Below are positions 36,777-44,256 of a DNA stretch of 64,000 nucleotides, piece by piece. The DNA is taken from contig NZ_JAVAMB010000018.1 in assembly GCF_030730925.1 (NCBI RefSeq), forward strand, positions 32,240 through 96,239, given 5' to 3'. Position 1 is the first letter of the stretch, and every line of letters starts with the position of its first letter. This DNA is from Flavobacterium sp. DG2-3 (GTDB lineage Bacteria; Bacteroidota; Bacteroidia; Flavobacteriales; Flavobacteriaceae). A program made the translations under genes and the position numbers. The notes beneath the pieces were generated by a model. That model was not told the origin of the DNA. It made no database searches and was given only the letters and a program-made list of their open reading frames with translations.

Positions 36777-37955
36777 ATGAAAAATATCCAAATAGCTGCA
36801 GTTTTGTTGCTGACAGTTTTTCAGTTTAGCTGTAAAGACGGCAAAAAAGAAAATGAAATTTCAAAAGAAACTGTTGAAATCAAATCAGATTCGATAAAAA
36901 CGGTTTTAGATGCTAAAAATTTTGATACGATTATCGATGGCAAAAAAGTCAGTTTGTATTGGATCGAAAATAAAGGCATAAAAGCTGCTTTCACCAATTA
37001 TGGCGGGCGATTAGTAGGTTTATGGATTGCTGATAAAAATGGAAAACAAACCGATGTAGTAGTCGGAATGAATAGCGTAAAAGGCTTTAAAAACTCAACC
37101 GAACCTTATTTTGGCGCTACAATTGGAAGAGTAGGCAACAGAGTTGCATTAGGTAAATTTACGTTGGATGGAAAGCAATATCAGATTCCGCTAAACAATG
37201 GAAAAAATGCTTTGCATGGTGGTGTAAAAGGCTTTCAAGACGTAGTTTGGAATGCAGAAAAGACAGATGGAAAGACTTTGGTTTTTACTTATGTTTCTCC
37301 AGATGGGGAACAAGGTTTCCCCGGAAACCTGAATGTAAAAGTGACGTATACGCTTACAGAGGACAAAACCGTAAAAATGGAATATGAAGCGACAACAGAT
37401 AAAACTACCATTGTAAACCTGACCAATCACGCTTTTTTCAATTTGAATGGAGAAGGAAGCGGAACAATTTTAAATCACGAATTACAGATTTACGCAGATC
37501 AATTTACGCCAGTTGACGAAGGTTTGATTCCGACGGGAGAATTAAAAGCGGTAAAAAATACTCCGTTTGATTTTAAATCAAAACATACCATTGGAGAAAA
37601 AATCGAAACGAAAGACGAACAGCTGAAATTTGGAAAAGGTTATGACCATAATTACGTGCTGAATGCCAATAAAAAAGACGGTTTTGTTCATGCTGCAACG
37701 ATAAAAGGCGATATTTCAGGTATTACTTTAGATATTTACACAGAAGAACCTGGATTACAGTTTTATAGTGGAAATTTTATGCAGAGTAAAAATGTCTTTA
37801 AGTCAGGTGCTAAGGATGATTTTAGAACTGCTTTTGCTTTAGAAACACAGCACTTTCCAGATGCTCCAAATCAGCCGAAATTTGCTTCGATTGATTTGAA
37901 ACCGGGAGCGAAATATCATACGGTTTCTTTGTATAAGTTTTCTGTTTCGATGTAG
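36777..37955 (+). CDS. Aldose 1-epimerase (galactose mutarotase), lipoprotein form
   Basis: The product is 392 residues with a lipobox at Cys19 (VFQFSCKDGK), so this epimerase is exported and anchored, unlike cytoplasmic GalM. It interconverts alpha and beta anomers of galactose, xylose or arabinose. Conserved elements are FTNYGGRLVGLWIADKNG, NNGKNALHGGVKGF, the catalytic His218 in LTNHAFFNLNGEG, and the base Glu356 in FALETQHFPDAPNQP. Inclusion in the PUL suggests it speeds conversion of sugars freed by the GH2 and GH43 enzymes before uptake. Confidence 0.93.
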   Translation: MKNIQIAAVLLLTVFQFSCKDGKKENEISKETVEIKSDSIKTVLDAKNFDTIIDGKKVSLYWIENKGIKAAFTNYGGRLVGLWIADKNGKQTDVVVGMNSVKGFKNSTEPYFGATIGRVGNRVALGKFTLDGKQYQIPLNNGKNALHGGVKGFQDVVWNAEKTDGKTLVFTYVSPDGEQGFPGNLNVKVTYTLTEDKTVKMEYEATTDKTTIVNLTNHAFFNLNGEGSGTILNHELQIYADQFTPVDEGLIPTGELKAVKNTPFDFKSKHTIGEKIETKDEQLKFGKGYDHNYVLNANKKDGFVHAATIKGDISGITLDIYTEEPGLQFYSGNFMQSKNVFKSGAKDDFRTAFALETQHFPDAPNQPKFASIDLKPGAKYHTVSLYKFSVSM

Positions 37956-38439
37956 AGGCGCACTGTAGTGCGTCTAACGCAGCGATTAATTTTACCGCAG
38001 AGTTCGCTAAGGATTACGCAAAGATTCGCAAAGTTTTTTGTTTAATGAAGGTCGCAAAGACAATGTCGAGGCGTACTGCAGTGGTTTCCGCAAAGATTTT
38101 TGTTTATTGAAGGTTATGTAGAAGCGCACCGCAATGCGTCTCACGCAAAGTAAATCCGCAAATGTAATTGTAGAAATAAATTGCCTTTTAGATCGCAAAA
38201 AAATGAAAGAATAGGAGCGTGCAGATTGTCAATTTTTGAAGAAACAAAATCAGATTTTTATCAAAGAGAATACGGAAATAGTTTTCCGAATTTCATAAAA
38301 CAATTTCTGCTATAATTACGAGCAAAAATCAACTGAAAAGGGTAAAAAAATCGCTATAGTTTTTATCTATATTGAAAACTTAACTATTTAATTGTTAGTA
38401 ATTAAAATAATTTTAATTCAATTAAAAAATTAACTTAAA
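37956..38439. repeat. Repeat-rich gap with CGCACTGCAGTGCG-type palindromes
   Basis: Directly after the stop codon is the palindrome AGGCGCACTGTAGTGCGTCT (37956-37975). Degenerate copies occur near 38061-38085 and 38113-38141, mixed with CGCAAAGATTCGCAAAG units. The second half (38220-38439) is AT-rich, holds a small hairpin CGGAAATAGTTTTCCG (38273-38288), and presumably contains the promoter of the next GH43 gene. No clear TAnnTTTG was found and no gene is seen. Confidence 0.65.
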
Positions 38440-39414
38440 ATGAAAAAATATTTTAGCATTATAAGTCTGCTGTTTTTCTTTGTTTGCTGTTCGCAAGAGA
38501 AAGAAAATGACAAAAAAAAGGCTTCAAAAGTCAGCTCAATCTTGTTGGCGGATCCGACCATTTTTTATGAAAATGGAGTTTATTATTTGTACGGAACCAC
38601 AACTGGAAATTTTCCTAACGGAGAAGGATTTCAAGTTTACACTTCGACTGATCTTAAAAAATGGAAAGGTCCAGTTGGAGCGCAAAATGGTTTGGCTTTA
38701 AAAAAAGGCGATGCTTTTGGAACGAAAGGCTTTTGGGCGCCTCAGATTTTTAAATTCAATGGAAAATATCAAATTATTTATACGGCTGACGAAAATATCG
38801 CGATTGCAAGTAGTGATAGTCCGTTGGGGCCATTTAAAAACGATTCTAAGGCTCCAATGTTTAATTCGGGCAAACAGATCGATCCGTTTGTTTTTGTTGA
38901 TCAGAATGGTAAAAAATACCTTTATCACGTGCGTTTGACTAATGGGAACCGAATTTTCGTTGCAGAACTAAAAGATGATTTGTCTGGAATAAAAGAAGAA
39001 ACGCTAAAAGAATGCATTTCTGGCGTGCTTCCTTGGGAGAATACGCAAAACGTGCCTTGGCCAGTAACAGAAGGCCCAACAGTTTTAAAACATGGCGATT
39101 TGTATTACCTGATTTATTCGGCAAACGATTTTAGAAATCCCGACTATGCTGTTGGCTATGCAACGGCAAAAAGTCCGTATGGGCCTTGGGAAAAAGCTGC
39201 GGATAGTCCGATAATCAGCCGTAAGGATGTTGGAATAAATGGAATTGGGCACGGAGATGTTTTTTATGATAAAAATGGAAAAATGAAATATGTCCTGCAC
39301 ACGCATTACAGCAATAGTGGGGTTTCCCCGAGAAAAGCAGGAATCATTGACATTGATTTTGAAGGAAATAAAATCAAAGCGAATGCTAAAAGTTTTGTCT
39401 TGCTAAAAGAGTGA
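38440..39414 (+). CDS. Glycoside hydrolase family 43 lipoprotein
   Basis: The product is 324 residues with a lipoprotein signal (FFFVCCSQEK, Cys16 or Cys17). The five-bladed propeller has the full GH43 triad: Asp38 in ILLADPTIFYENGVYY, Asp148 in KQIDPFVFVDQNGKKY, and Glu211 in PVTEGPTVLKHGDLYY. Other family segments are GFWAPQIFKFNGKYQI and the HGDVFYD near the end. GH43 enzymes are beta-xylosidases or alpha-L-arabinofuranosidases, and which is encoded here is uncertain. It is the last recognisable gene of the PUL and is closed by a terminator. The 484-base gap upstream suggests its own promoter. Confidence 0.88.
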   Translation: MKKYFSIISLLFFFVCCSQEKENDKKKASKVSSILLADPTIFYENGVYYLYGTTTGNFPNGEGFQVYTSTDLKKWKGPVGAQNGLALKKGDAFGTKGFWAPQIFKFNGKYQIIYTADENIAIASSDSPLGPFKNDSKAPMFNSGKQIDPFVFVDQNGKKYLYHVRLTNGNRIFVAELKDDLSGIKEETLKECISGVLPWENTQNVPWPVTEGPTVLKHGDLYYLIYSANDFRNPDYAVGYATAKSPYGPWEKAADSPIISRKDVGINGIGHGDVFYDKNGKMKYVLHTHYSNSGVSPRKAGIIDIDFEGNKIKANAKSFVLLKE

Positions 39415-39443
39415 AACTTGTGATTTTAGAGTTTGGTAACGTG

Positions 39444-39473
39444 AAAAGAGATGCTTCGGTGTCTCTTTTTTTT
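39444..39473 (+). terminator. Rho-independent terminator closing the PUL
   Basis: Arms AAAAGAGA and TCTCTTTT around a TGCTTCGGTG loop, which contains a stable TTCG core, are followed by T residues. Confidence 0.8.
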
Positions 39474-39532
39474 GTAATTAATAATTCGTTGATTTGTAAA
39501 GTTTTGGGGTTATATTGTTAGTGAATCTTTAA

Positions 39533-39562
39533 TTTGAGTGTAAACAAATTTGTTTATATTTG
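39533..39562 (+). promoter_or_regulatory. Promoter with palindromic operator for the antitoxin-toxin pair
   Basis: TTTG (39533-39536) and TATATTTG (39555-39562) are 18 bases apart, a full consensus promoter. A perfect 16-base palindrome TAAACAAATTTGTTTA (39541-39556) fills the spacer and overlaps the -7 element. A bound HTH protein would block the promoter, so negative autoregulation is likely. The -7 element ends only four bases before the ATG at 39567, which implies a leaderless or nearly leaderless mRNA. Confidence 0.65.
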
Positions 39563-39566
39563 TACT

Positions 39567-40088
39567 ATGGAAAAAAAGTTTGAAAAATATAAAGGAATCC
39601 ATCCAGGAGCTGTTCTTAAGCGTGAATTAGATAAACGCAATCTGGCACAGCGCCCATTTGCGCAATCTGTTGGTGAATACCCGCAGACACTCAACGCTAT
39701 TATTCAGGGCAGACGAAATTTAACTACCAGTACGGCACTTAAAATAGAAAATGCTCTTCATCTTGAAGAGGGAACACTAATGATTCTTCAGGTATATTTT
39801 GATATTGAAAAAGAAAAGAAGAAACAGACAGTTTTGCATTATTATCCTAATGTAAAAGTTTTAAGAAAAAGTTTGTTTTGGGATACAGATATTAATAAAA
39901 TAGAATGGACAAAGCAGTCTAATGCTGTTATCAAAAGGGTTTTTGAGAGAGGAAATATTAGCGAGAAAAAAGAAATGGTTAGGTTTTATGGTGCTTCCAA
40001 AATAAGACCAGTGCTGGATAAAATGATGGGTGAAAAAGAAGTTCGAAATACTAAAATGAAAAAGGATGATTCATTGGGAGACAGTTAA
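39567..40088 (+). CDS. XRE-HTH / DUF6922-like fusion protein, putative antitoxin of an AbiE-like pair
   Basis: From the ATG at 39567 the protein has 173 residues. The N-terminal part (about 11-70) is an XRE/HigA-like helix-turn-helix, GIHPGAVLKRELDKRNLAQ with PQTLNAIIQGRRNLTTST as the turn and recognition helix. The C-terminal part (about 92-150) resembles DUF6922, with LFWDTDINKIEWTKQSNAVI and KRVFERGNISEKKEMVRFYG. DUF6922 proteins usually stand next to AbiEii-type nucleotidyltransferases in Bacteroidota. Here the HTH and DUF6922 parts are in one chain. Its 3' end overlaps the toxin-like ORF by 23 bases. DUF6922 assignment is by recall. Function as a DNA-binding antitoxin is inference, strengthened by the palindromic operator. 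Confidence 0.75.
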   Translation: MEKKFEKYKGIHPGAVLKRELDKRNLAQRPFAQSVGEYPQTLNAIIQGRRNLTTSTALKIENALHLEEGTLMILQVYFDIEKEKKKQTVLHYYPNVKVLRKSLFWDTDINKIEWTKQSNAVIKRVFERGNISEKKEMVRFYGASKIRPVLDKMMGEKEVRNTKMKKDDSLGDS

Positions 40089-40714
40089 TGATTTGCTTAA
40101 AGAGAGTCTTCTACAGTTAATGAAGGCTGAAGAATTCAAAGATTTCCGTTTGGTAGGCGGAACCGCGCTGAGTCTTCATAGAGGTCATAGGATGTCTATC
40201 GATATTGACCTTTTTACAGATGAAGACTACGGATCTGTAGATTTTGAATCAATTGAAAAGTATCTATTTAAAAACTTTGGTTATGTAGATCCAGGTTTTG
40301 GAGGTATTGTCGGAATGGGAAAATCATTTGTTATAGGAACTGACAAGGAGAATACTATCAAACTTGATGTTTATTACAGTAATGACAAGTTTATTTATAA
40401 CCCTATCTTAACAAATGGAATAAGACTGGCGACCGTAGAAGATATTATTGCAATGAAACTTGATGTTGTTTTATATGGAGGTAGGAAGAAAGATTTTTGG
40501 GATCTTCACGAATTGTTGCCAGATTACACGATTTCAAATATGATTACACTGCATAAACAACTGTGAATTTACTCACGATGAAGTAGCTATTTTAAGTAAT
40601 TTTGTTGATTTTGGTTCTGCAGATGAAGATTTAGATCCTATATGTCTTAAAAACAAATACTGGGAATTTATTAAAGAAGATATTGAGGAAGCGGTTAAAA
40701 GAGAGAATTTATAA
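40066..40714 (+). pseudogene. AbiEii/AbiGii-type nucleotidyltransferase, frameshifted near the 3' end
   Basis: The first frame (40066-40566, 166 residues) carries the AbiEii nucleotidyltransferase core: VGGTALSLHRGHRMSIDIDL with Gly31-Gly32 and Asp46/Asp48, plus IRLATVEDIIAMKLDVVLYG and KKDFWDLHELLPDY. It stops at HKQL. Reading from 40562 to 40714 in another frame gives CEFTHDEVAILSNFVDFGSA and ends in YWEFIKEDIEEAVKREN, the C-terminus expected for the family. One extra base, or two missing ones, near 40555-40562 would explain this. The catalytic part is intact, so the shortened product might still act. A sequencing error is also possible. It overlaps the antitoxin gene, consistent with co-translation. 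Confidence 0.7.
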
Positions 40715-40809
40715 AATTGGACAATGCTTAATAATTTTTAAACAGAGATATAATTTAAAACGTTGCTTATTTCGGGTCAGATTCGTACATTGTTGCAAAT
40801 TACAGAAAC

Positions 40810-41223
40810 ATGACTAAAAAAATAGAAGATTTAATTCCGCATAGAGCTCCGTTTCTCTTTGTTGATGAAATTATTTCTTACACAACGGAATCAATCATTG
40901 GTTTAAAGACATTTACAGAAAAAGATGCCTGGCTTCAGGGCAGTTTTCCAGATTTTAATTTTGTGCCTGGAACTATTTTAATCGAAGCAATGGCGCAGTG
41001 TGGCGGTGCTGGAATTAAACTTTTAGGAATCGCAGATGGTGTTTTTGGGTTAGTGAGTATGGATAATGTGGAGTTTTTTGGTGGTGTGGAGTTTAATAAA
41101 CTGGTTAAATTTGTCGTGAAAAACATTCGCACAAGCGAAAAAATAATCAAACAATCTGGCGAGGCTTTTGATGAAGATAGGCTGATTATGAAGGGGGAAT
41201 GGATGTGTGTGAAGCTTCAGTAA
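40810..41223 (+). CDS. FabZ-like hotdog-fold protein lacking the catalytic histidine
   Basis: This 137-residue protein follows the FabZ pattern: IEDLIPHRAPFLFVDEIISY at the N-terminus and FVPGTILIEAMAQCGGAGIK forming the central helix with Glu59. In FabZ the catalytic His lies in a G-H-F-P motif. Here the equivalent is Gly44-Ser45-Phe46-Pro47 (LQGSFPDF). Dehydratase activity on 3-hydroxyacyl-ACP is therefore doubtful, and a thioesterase-like or structural role is possible. No other fatty-acid gene is adjacent. The gene ends near a strong bidirectional terminator. Confidence 0.75.
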   Translation: MTKKIEDLIPHRAPFLFVDEIISYTTESIIGLKTFTEKDAWLQGSFPDFNFVPGTILIEAMAQCGGAGIKLLGIADGVFGLVSMDNVEFFGGVEFNKLVKFVVKNIRTSEKIIKQSGEAFDEDRLIMKGEWMCVKLQ

Positions 41224-41304
41224 GAGTCAAGATTATAGAAAATAGAAAATAGAGTATAGAGAAAAGAGACAAGAAGCAAGACTTCTGCAAGATTTAGATA
41301 AAAG

Positions 41305-41340
41305 AAAAAAGCGTCCTAGAATTATCTAGGACGCTTTTTT
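41305..41340. terminator. Bidirectional terminator
   Basis: Arms AAAAAAGCGTCCTAGA and TCTAGGACGCTTTTTT around a four-base loop have A and T tracts on both sides. It serves the FabZ-like gene on the plus strand and the OmpA operon on the minus strand, touching the OmpA-protein stop codon. Confidence 0.9.
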
Positions 41341-43267
41341 ACATTTTGGTGATGATGAATTCGCTTCGGCGATTGATTTGATGCTGTGCTTCTGTGCAGG
41401 GAACTCCGTTGGAGCAGTTATTGATTAATTGGGTTTCGCCGTAACCAATGGCGCTTTCGATTCGTTCGGGTGCTACGCCTTGAGAAATTAGATAATCTCT
41501 CGTTGCTTTGGCTCTTCGGTCAGAGAGTTCTAAGTTGTATTGGTCGTCTGCGCGGGAATCGGTGTGTGATTCTATTTTAATGACTACAGAGTTATACTGA
41601 TGCATTAAGAGAACTACTTTATTTAATTCTATTGCAGCATCATAACGGATATCGGATTTGTTTAAATCAAAGAAAATAATTCCGATTTTTATTTTTAAAA
41701 GTCCGTTTTCACGAACAATCAAGGCGGGGTCTAAACCAATCGGGACTTCTGTTATTCCAGAGTAATTTGGCATTATAACGGACTTATTACTGCTTTTGAA
41801 ATTGTCTTTTGAAACTTCAATTGTATAAGTCGAATTACAATTTAAAGTGGTGCTGAATTGATATTTTCCATCAATCTGAGAAACCGTTTCTGCTATTTTT
41901 TCGCCATTTTGGTTTTTAAGAATTACTATAGCGCCTGCAATTTTACTGTTTGAAATGGCATCAAAAACATAACCATTGATCGATTGATTGCAAAAGCGCT
42001 CAAACGAATAAATATCGTCGTCGCCTTTTCCTGTTTTCCTATTCGAACAGACAAAACCGCGATTGGTTTCTTCATTTACAATAAAAGCAAAATCGTCAAG
42101 ATTGCTGTTTAAAGGCGCTCCAAGATTGGAAGGAGAATCAAAATTGCCATCTGCTATACGGCTTTCAAAAACATCAAGTCCGCCCAGACCTAAAAATCCA
42201 TCAGAAGCAAAATACAAGGCTTGATCGGTAATGTACGGAAACATTTCACGTCCAGTTGTATTGACTTTTTCGCCCAAATTTCTCGGATTAGAAAATTGAT
42301 TATTGCCTAGAATGTCCACTACAAAAATATCGGTCGAACCAATAGTTCCAGGCATATCAGACACAAAATATAGTTTTTTGCCATCTTTGCTTACTGTAGG
42401 CTGCCCAACTGAATAATTGTCGCTGTTAAAAGGAAGTTCTTTCACCTCTTTCCACGAAACGGTTCCATTACTGTTTTCTACCGCTGTGGCTGAGAAAATC
42501 TTGAGGTTATTAATTCCTTTACTGTCGCGTTTTAATTTGCCGTTATAATTGTTTCTGGTAAAATAAATTGTTTTTTCGTCAGGCGAAAATGCCACGCAGG
42601 CCTCGTGATACTGTGTCGTAATGTCTTTTCCGAATTTTTCTTTAAAAGTAACATTTGATTGCGTTTCGCTAATTTTTCCCAATTGCATGTTGAGATAAGG
42701 CTGATCGTTCCAGCCGTATTTGCTTGTTTTTACATACGAAGAATCGATTGTGGTGGAATAAACCAAATCTCCTTTGTAAAACATTGGCCCAAAATCAGAA
42801 TATGCGGAATTAATTTCAAGATTTTCTAATACAAATGAAGGTTTAATGTTCTCAATATCTTCAATTGTCACATTTTTAAGCGAATAATTCTGCGCTCGAA
42901 CATCGGTAGTTTTTTGTTTAGCGGCAAAAGCTTTCATCCATTTTTTAGCCAATTCGTAATTTTGAATTCCCTGCAATGACTGGGCGTAACGAAATAGATA
43001 TTCCGGAGCCACTTCATTCGGATATTCAGCAATCAATTTTCCGTACCAATTGCTGGCTCTTCGCATTTGCGTATTAAAATAGTGCGCATCGCCAATACGT
43101 TGCAGTATTTCTCTGGAGTTGTCGCCGCTGTTTATAGACATTTCATACGATTTTGCTGCTTCGACATAGTACATTTTGTCAAACAACGCATCGGCGGCCT
43201 TGTTTTTGGTCTGCGAAAATGCCATCTGAATGATGAGCAGTACGAGTATAGTAATTCTTCTTTTCAT
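41339..43267 (-). CDS. OmpA family protein with PD40 propeller (T9SS/gliding-associated type)
   Basis: The product is 642 residues. A signal peptide (LLIIQMAFSQ) is followed by TPR-like helices (about 20-125), a PD40/WD40-like propeller (about 160-415, with repeats such as CVAFSPDEKTIYFTRNNYNG and PTVSKDGKKLYFVSDMPGT), a CarboxypepD_reg-like domain (about 430-510) and a C-terminal OmpA domain (about 530-642). The OmpA part has IESHTDSRADDQYNLELSDR and binds peptidoglycan. Such proteins accompany PorP/SprF and large type IX-secreted adhesins in Flavobacteria. It is the last gene of a three-gene operon, 11 bases after PorP/SprF, and probably anchors the secretion or adhesion complex to the cell wall. 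Confidence 0.9.
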   Translation of the reverse strand: MKRRITILVLLIIQMAFSQTKNKAADALFDKMYYVEAAKSYEMSINSGDNSREILQRIGDAHYFNTQMRRASNWYGKLIAEYPNEVAPEYLFRYAQSLQGIQNYELAKKWMKAFAAKQKTTDVRAQNYSLKNVTIEDIENIKPSFVLENLEINSAYSDFGPMFYKGDLVYSTTIDSSYVKTSKYGWNDQPYLNMQLGKISETQSNVTFKEKFGKDITTQYHEACVAFSPDEKTIYFTRNNYNGKLKRDSKGINNLKIFSATAVENSNGTVSWKEVKELPFNSDNYSVGQPTVSKDGKKLYFVSDMPGTIGSTDIFVVDILGNNQFSNPRNLGEKVNTTGREMFPYITDQALYFASDGFLGLGGLDVFESRIADGNFDSPSNLGAPLNSNLDDFAFIVNEETNRGFVCSNRKTGKGDDDIYSFERFCNQSINGYVFDAISNSKIAGAIVILKNQNGEKIAETVSQIDGKYQFSTTLNCNSTYTIEVSKDNFKSSNKSVIMPNYSGITEVPIGLDPALIVRENGLLKIKIGIIFFDLNKSDIRYDAAIELNKVVLLMHQYNSVVIKIESHTDSRADDQYNLELSDRRAKATRDYLISQGVAPERIESAIGYGETQLINNCSNGVPCTEAQHQINRRSEFIITKM

Positions 43268-43278
43268 AGACGGTCGTA

Positions 43279-44208
43279 TTAAAAGAATCTTGGTGATTTT
43301 AGTCCTTTTTTGCGGTTAACCAATTCAAAACGAAGCACGATTTCGTGAGTTCCGTTGTTGTAGTTATTCAGCTGTGTCGTGGTGTAATCATAAGAATATC
43401 CAACCATAAACATGGGCGAAATCTGTATTCCTGCCAAAGCACTTACCGAATCTGAAGTTCGATAAGAAGCACCAAGCGTAAAAGCATTATTAAACATGAA
43501 ATTGGCTGAGAAATCGGCAATTATTGGCGCTCCGGAAACATATTTAAATAAAACCGCCGGTTTGAATTTGGTATGCGCCGAAAGATCAAAAACAATTCCT
43601 CCAATCAGATAAACATGTATTCTTTGGTTAACGAGATCATCACTGATATCATCATAGGTATAGCGTTCTCTGGTCATGAAATTAGGAACCGAAAGTCCTA
43701 TATAATCTCTTTCTCCATGCCAGTACAATCCAGCACCAACAACAGGAAGAAATTTATTGGTAATATTTTCTCTAAACTCGGCATCTGGGTCTCGGTAACT
43801 TCCTTTTGTCCAGTCAATATTGATGACGCGTCCGCCTCCTTTAATACCAAAAGAAAGTTTGTGCGTTTCTCCCGATTGAATGGTATAAGAGAAGTTGGCG
43901 TCGAGATATTGTTCTTCTGAAGGACCAATTTCTTCATTGACGATCGAAATTCCTAATCCCAGATTTTTGGCGACTGGAGTGTCTAATGAAAAGCTCTGCG
44001 TATCTGGCGCGCCTTCAATTCCGACCCACTGCGTTCTTATAAGTCCGGTAACAGTTAAATGTCCTAATGAACCTGCATAGGCTGAGTTTACGGTCATGGT
44101 ATTATACATATACTGCGTGTACTGCGGATCTTGCTGTGCCATTGCTCCAGAAACCGAAAGCAATGTGATGATGGCGAAAACCTTTTTTATATTTTTAATC
44201 ATAGCCAA
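43279..44208 (-). CDS. Type IX secretion system membrane protein, PorP/SprF family
   Basis: This 309-residue outer-membrane barrel has a signal peptide (LLSVSGAMAQ) and the PorP/SprF hallmark start QQDPQYTQYMYNTMTVNSAY with AGSLGHLTVTGLIRTQWVG. The barrel ends in EIVLRFELVNRKKGLKSPRF. In Flavobacterium johnsoniae the paralog SprF is needed to export the SprB adhesin, and each large type B cargo often has its own PorP/SprF. Here it lies 48 bases downstream of a giant type B cargo gene and upstream of an OmpA partner. Confidence 0.93.
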   Translation of the reverse strand: MAMIKNIKKVFAIITLLSVSGAMAQQDPQYTQYMYNTMTVNSAYAGSLGHLTVTGLIRTQWVGIEGAPDTQSFSLDTPVAKNLGLGISIVNEEIGPSEEQYLDANFSYTIQSGETHKLSFGIKGGGRVINIDWTKGSYRDPDAEFRENITNKFLPVVGAGLYWHGERDYIGLSVPNFMTRERYTYDDISDDLVNQRIHVYLIGGIVFDLSAHTKFKPAVLFKYVSGAPIIADFSANFMFNNAFTLGASYRTSDSVSALAGIQISPMFMVGYSYDYTTTQLNNYNNGTHEIVLRFELVNRKKGLKSPRFF

Positions 44209-44256
44209 TTTGAATTTTGGTTAATCCTATTTCTTAATTTGTAGTGCCCTACTGTT

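Noticed and set aside
39534..39566. Upstream TTG start for the HTH/DUF6922 gene
   Set aside because: The TTG overlaps the -33 element and the added residues would be encoded by the operator; the ATG at 39567 fits the HTH start.
40555..40570. Programmed ribosomal frameshift in the AbiEii gene
   Set aside because: No slippery heptamer with a downstream stem was recognised; mutation or sequencing error is simpler.
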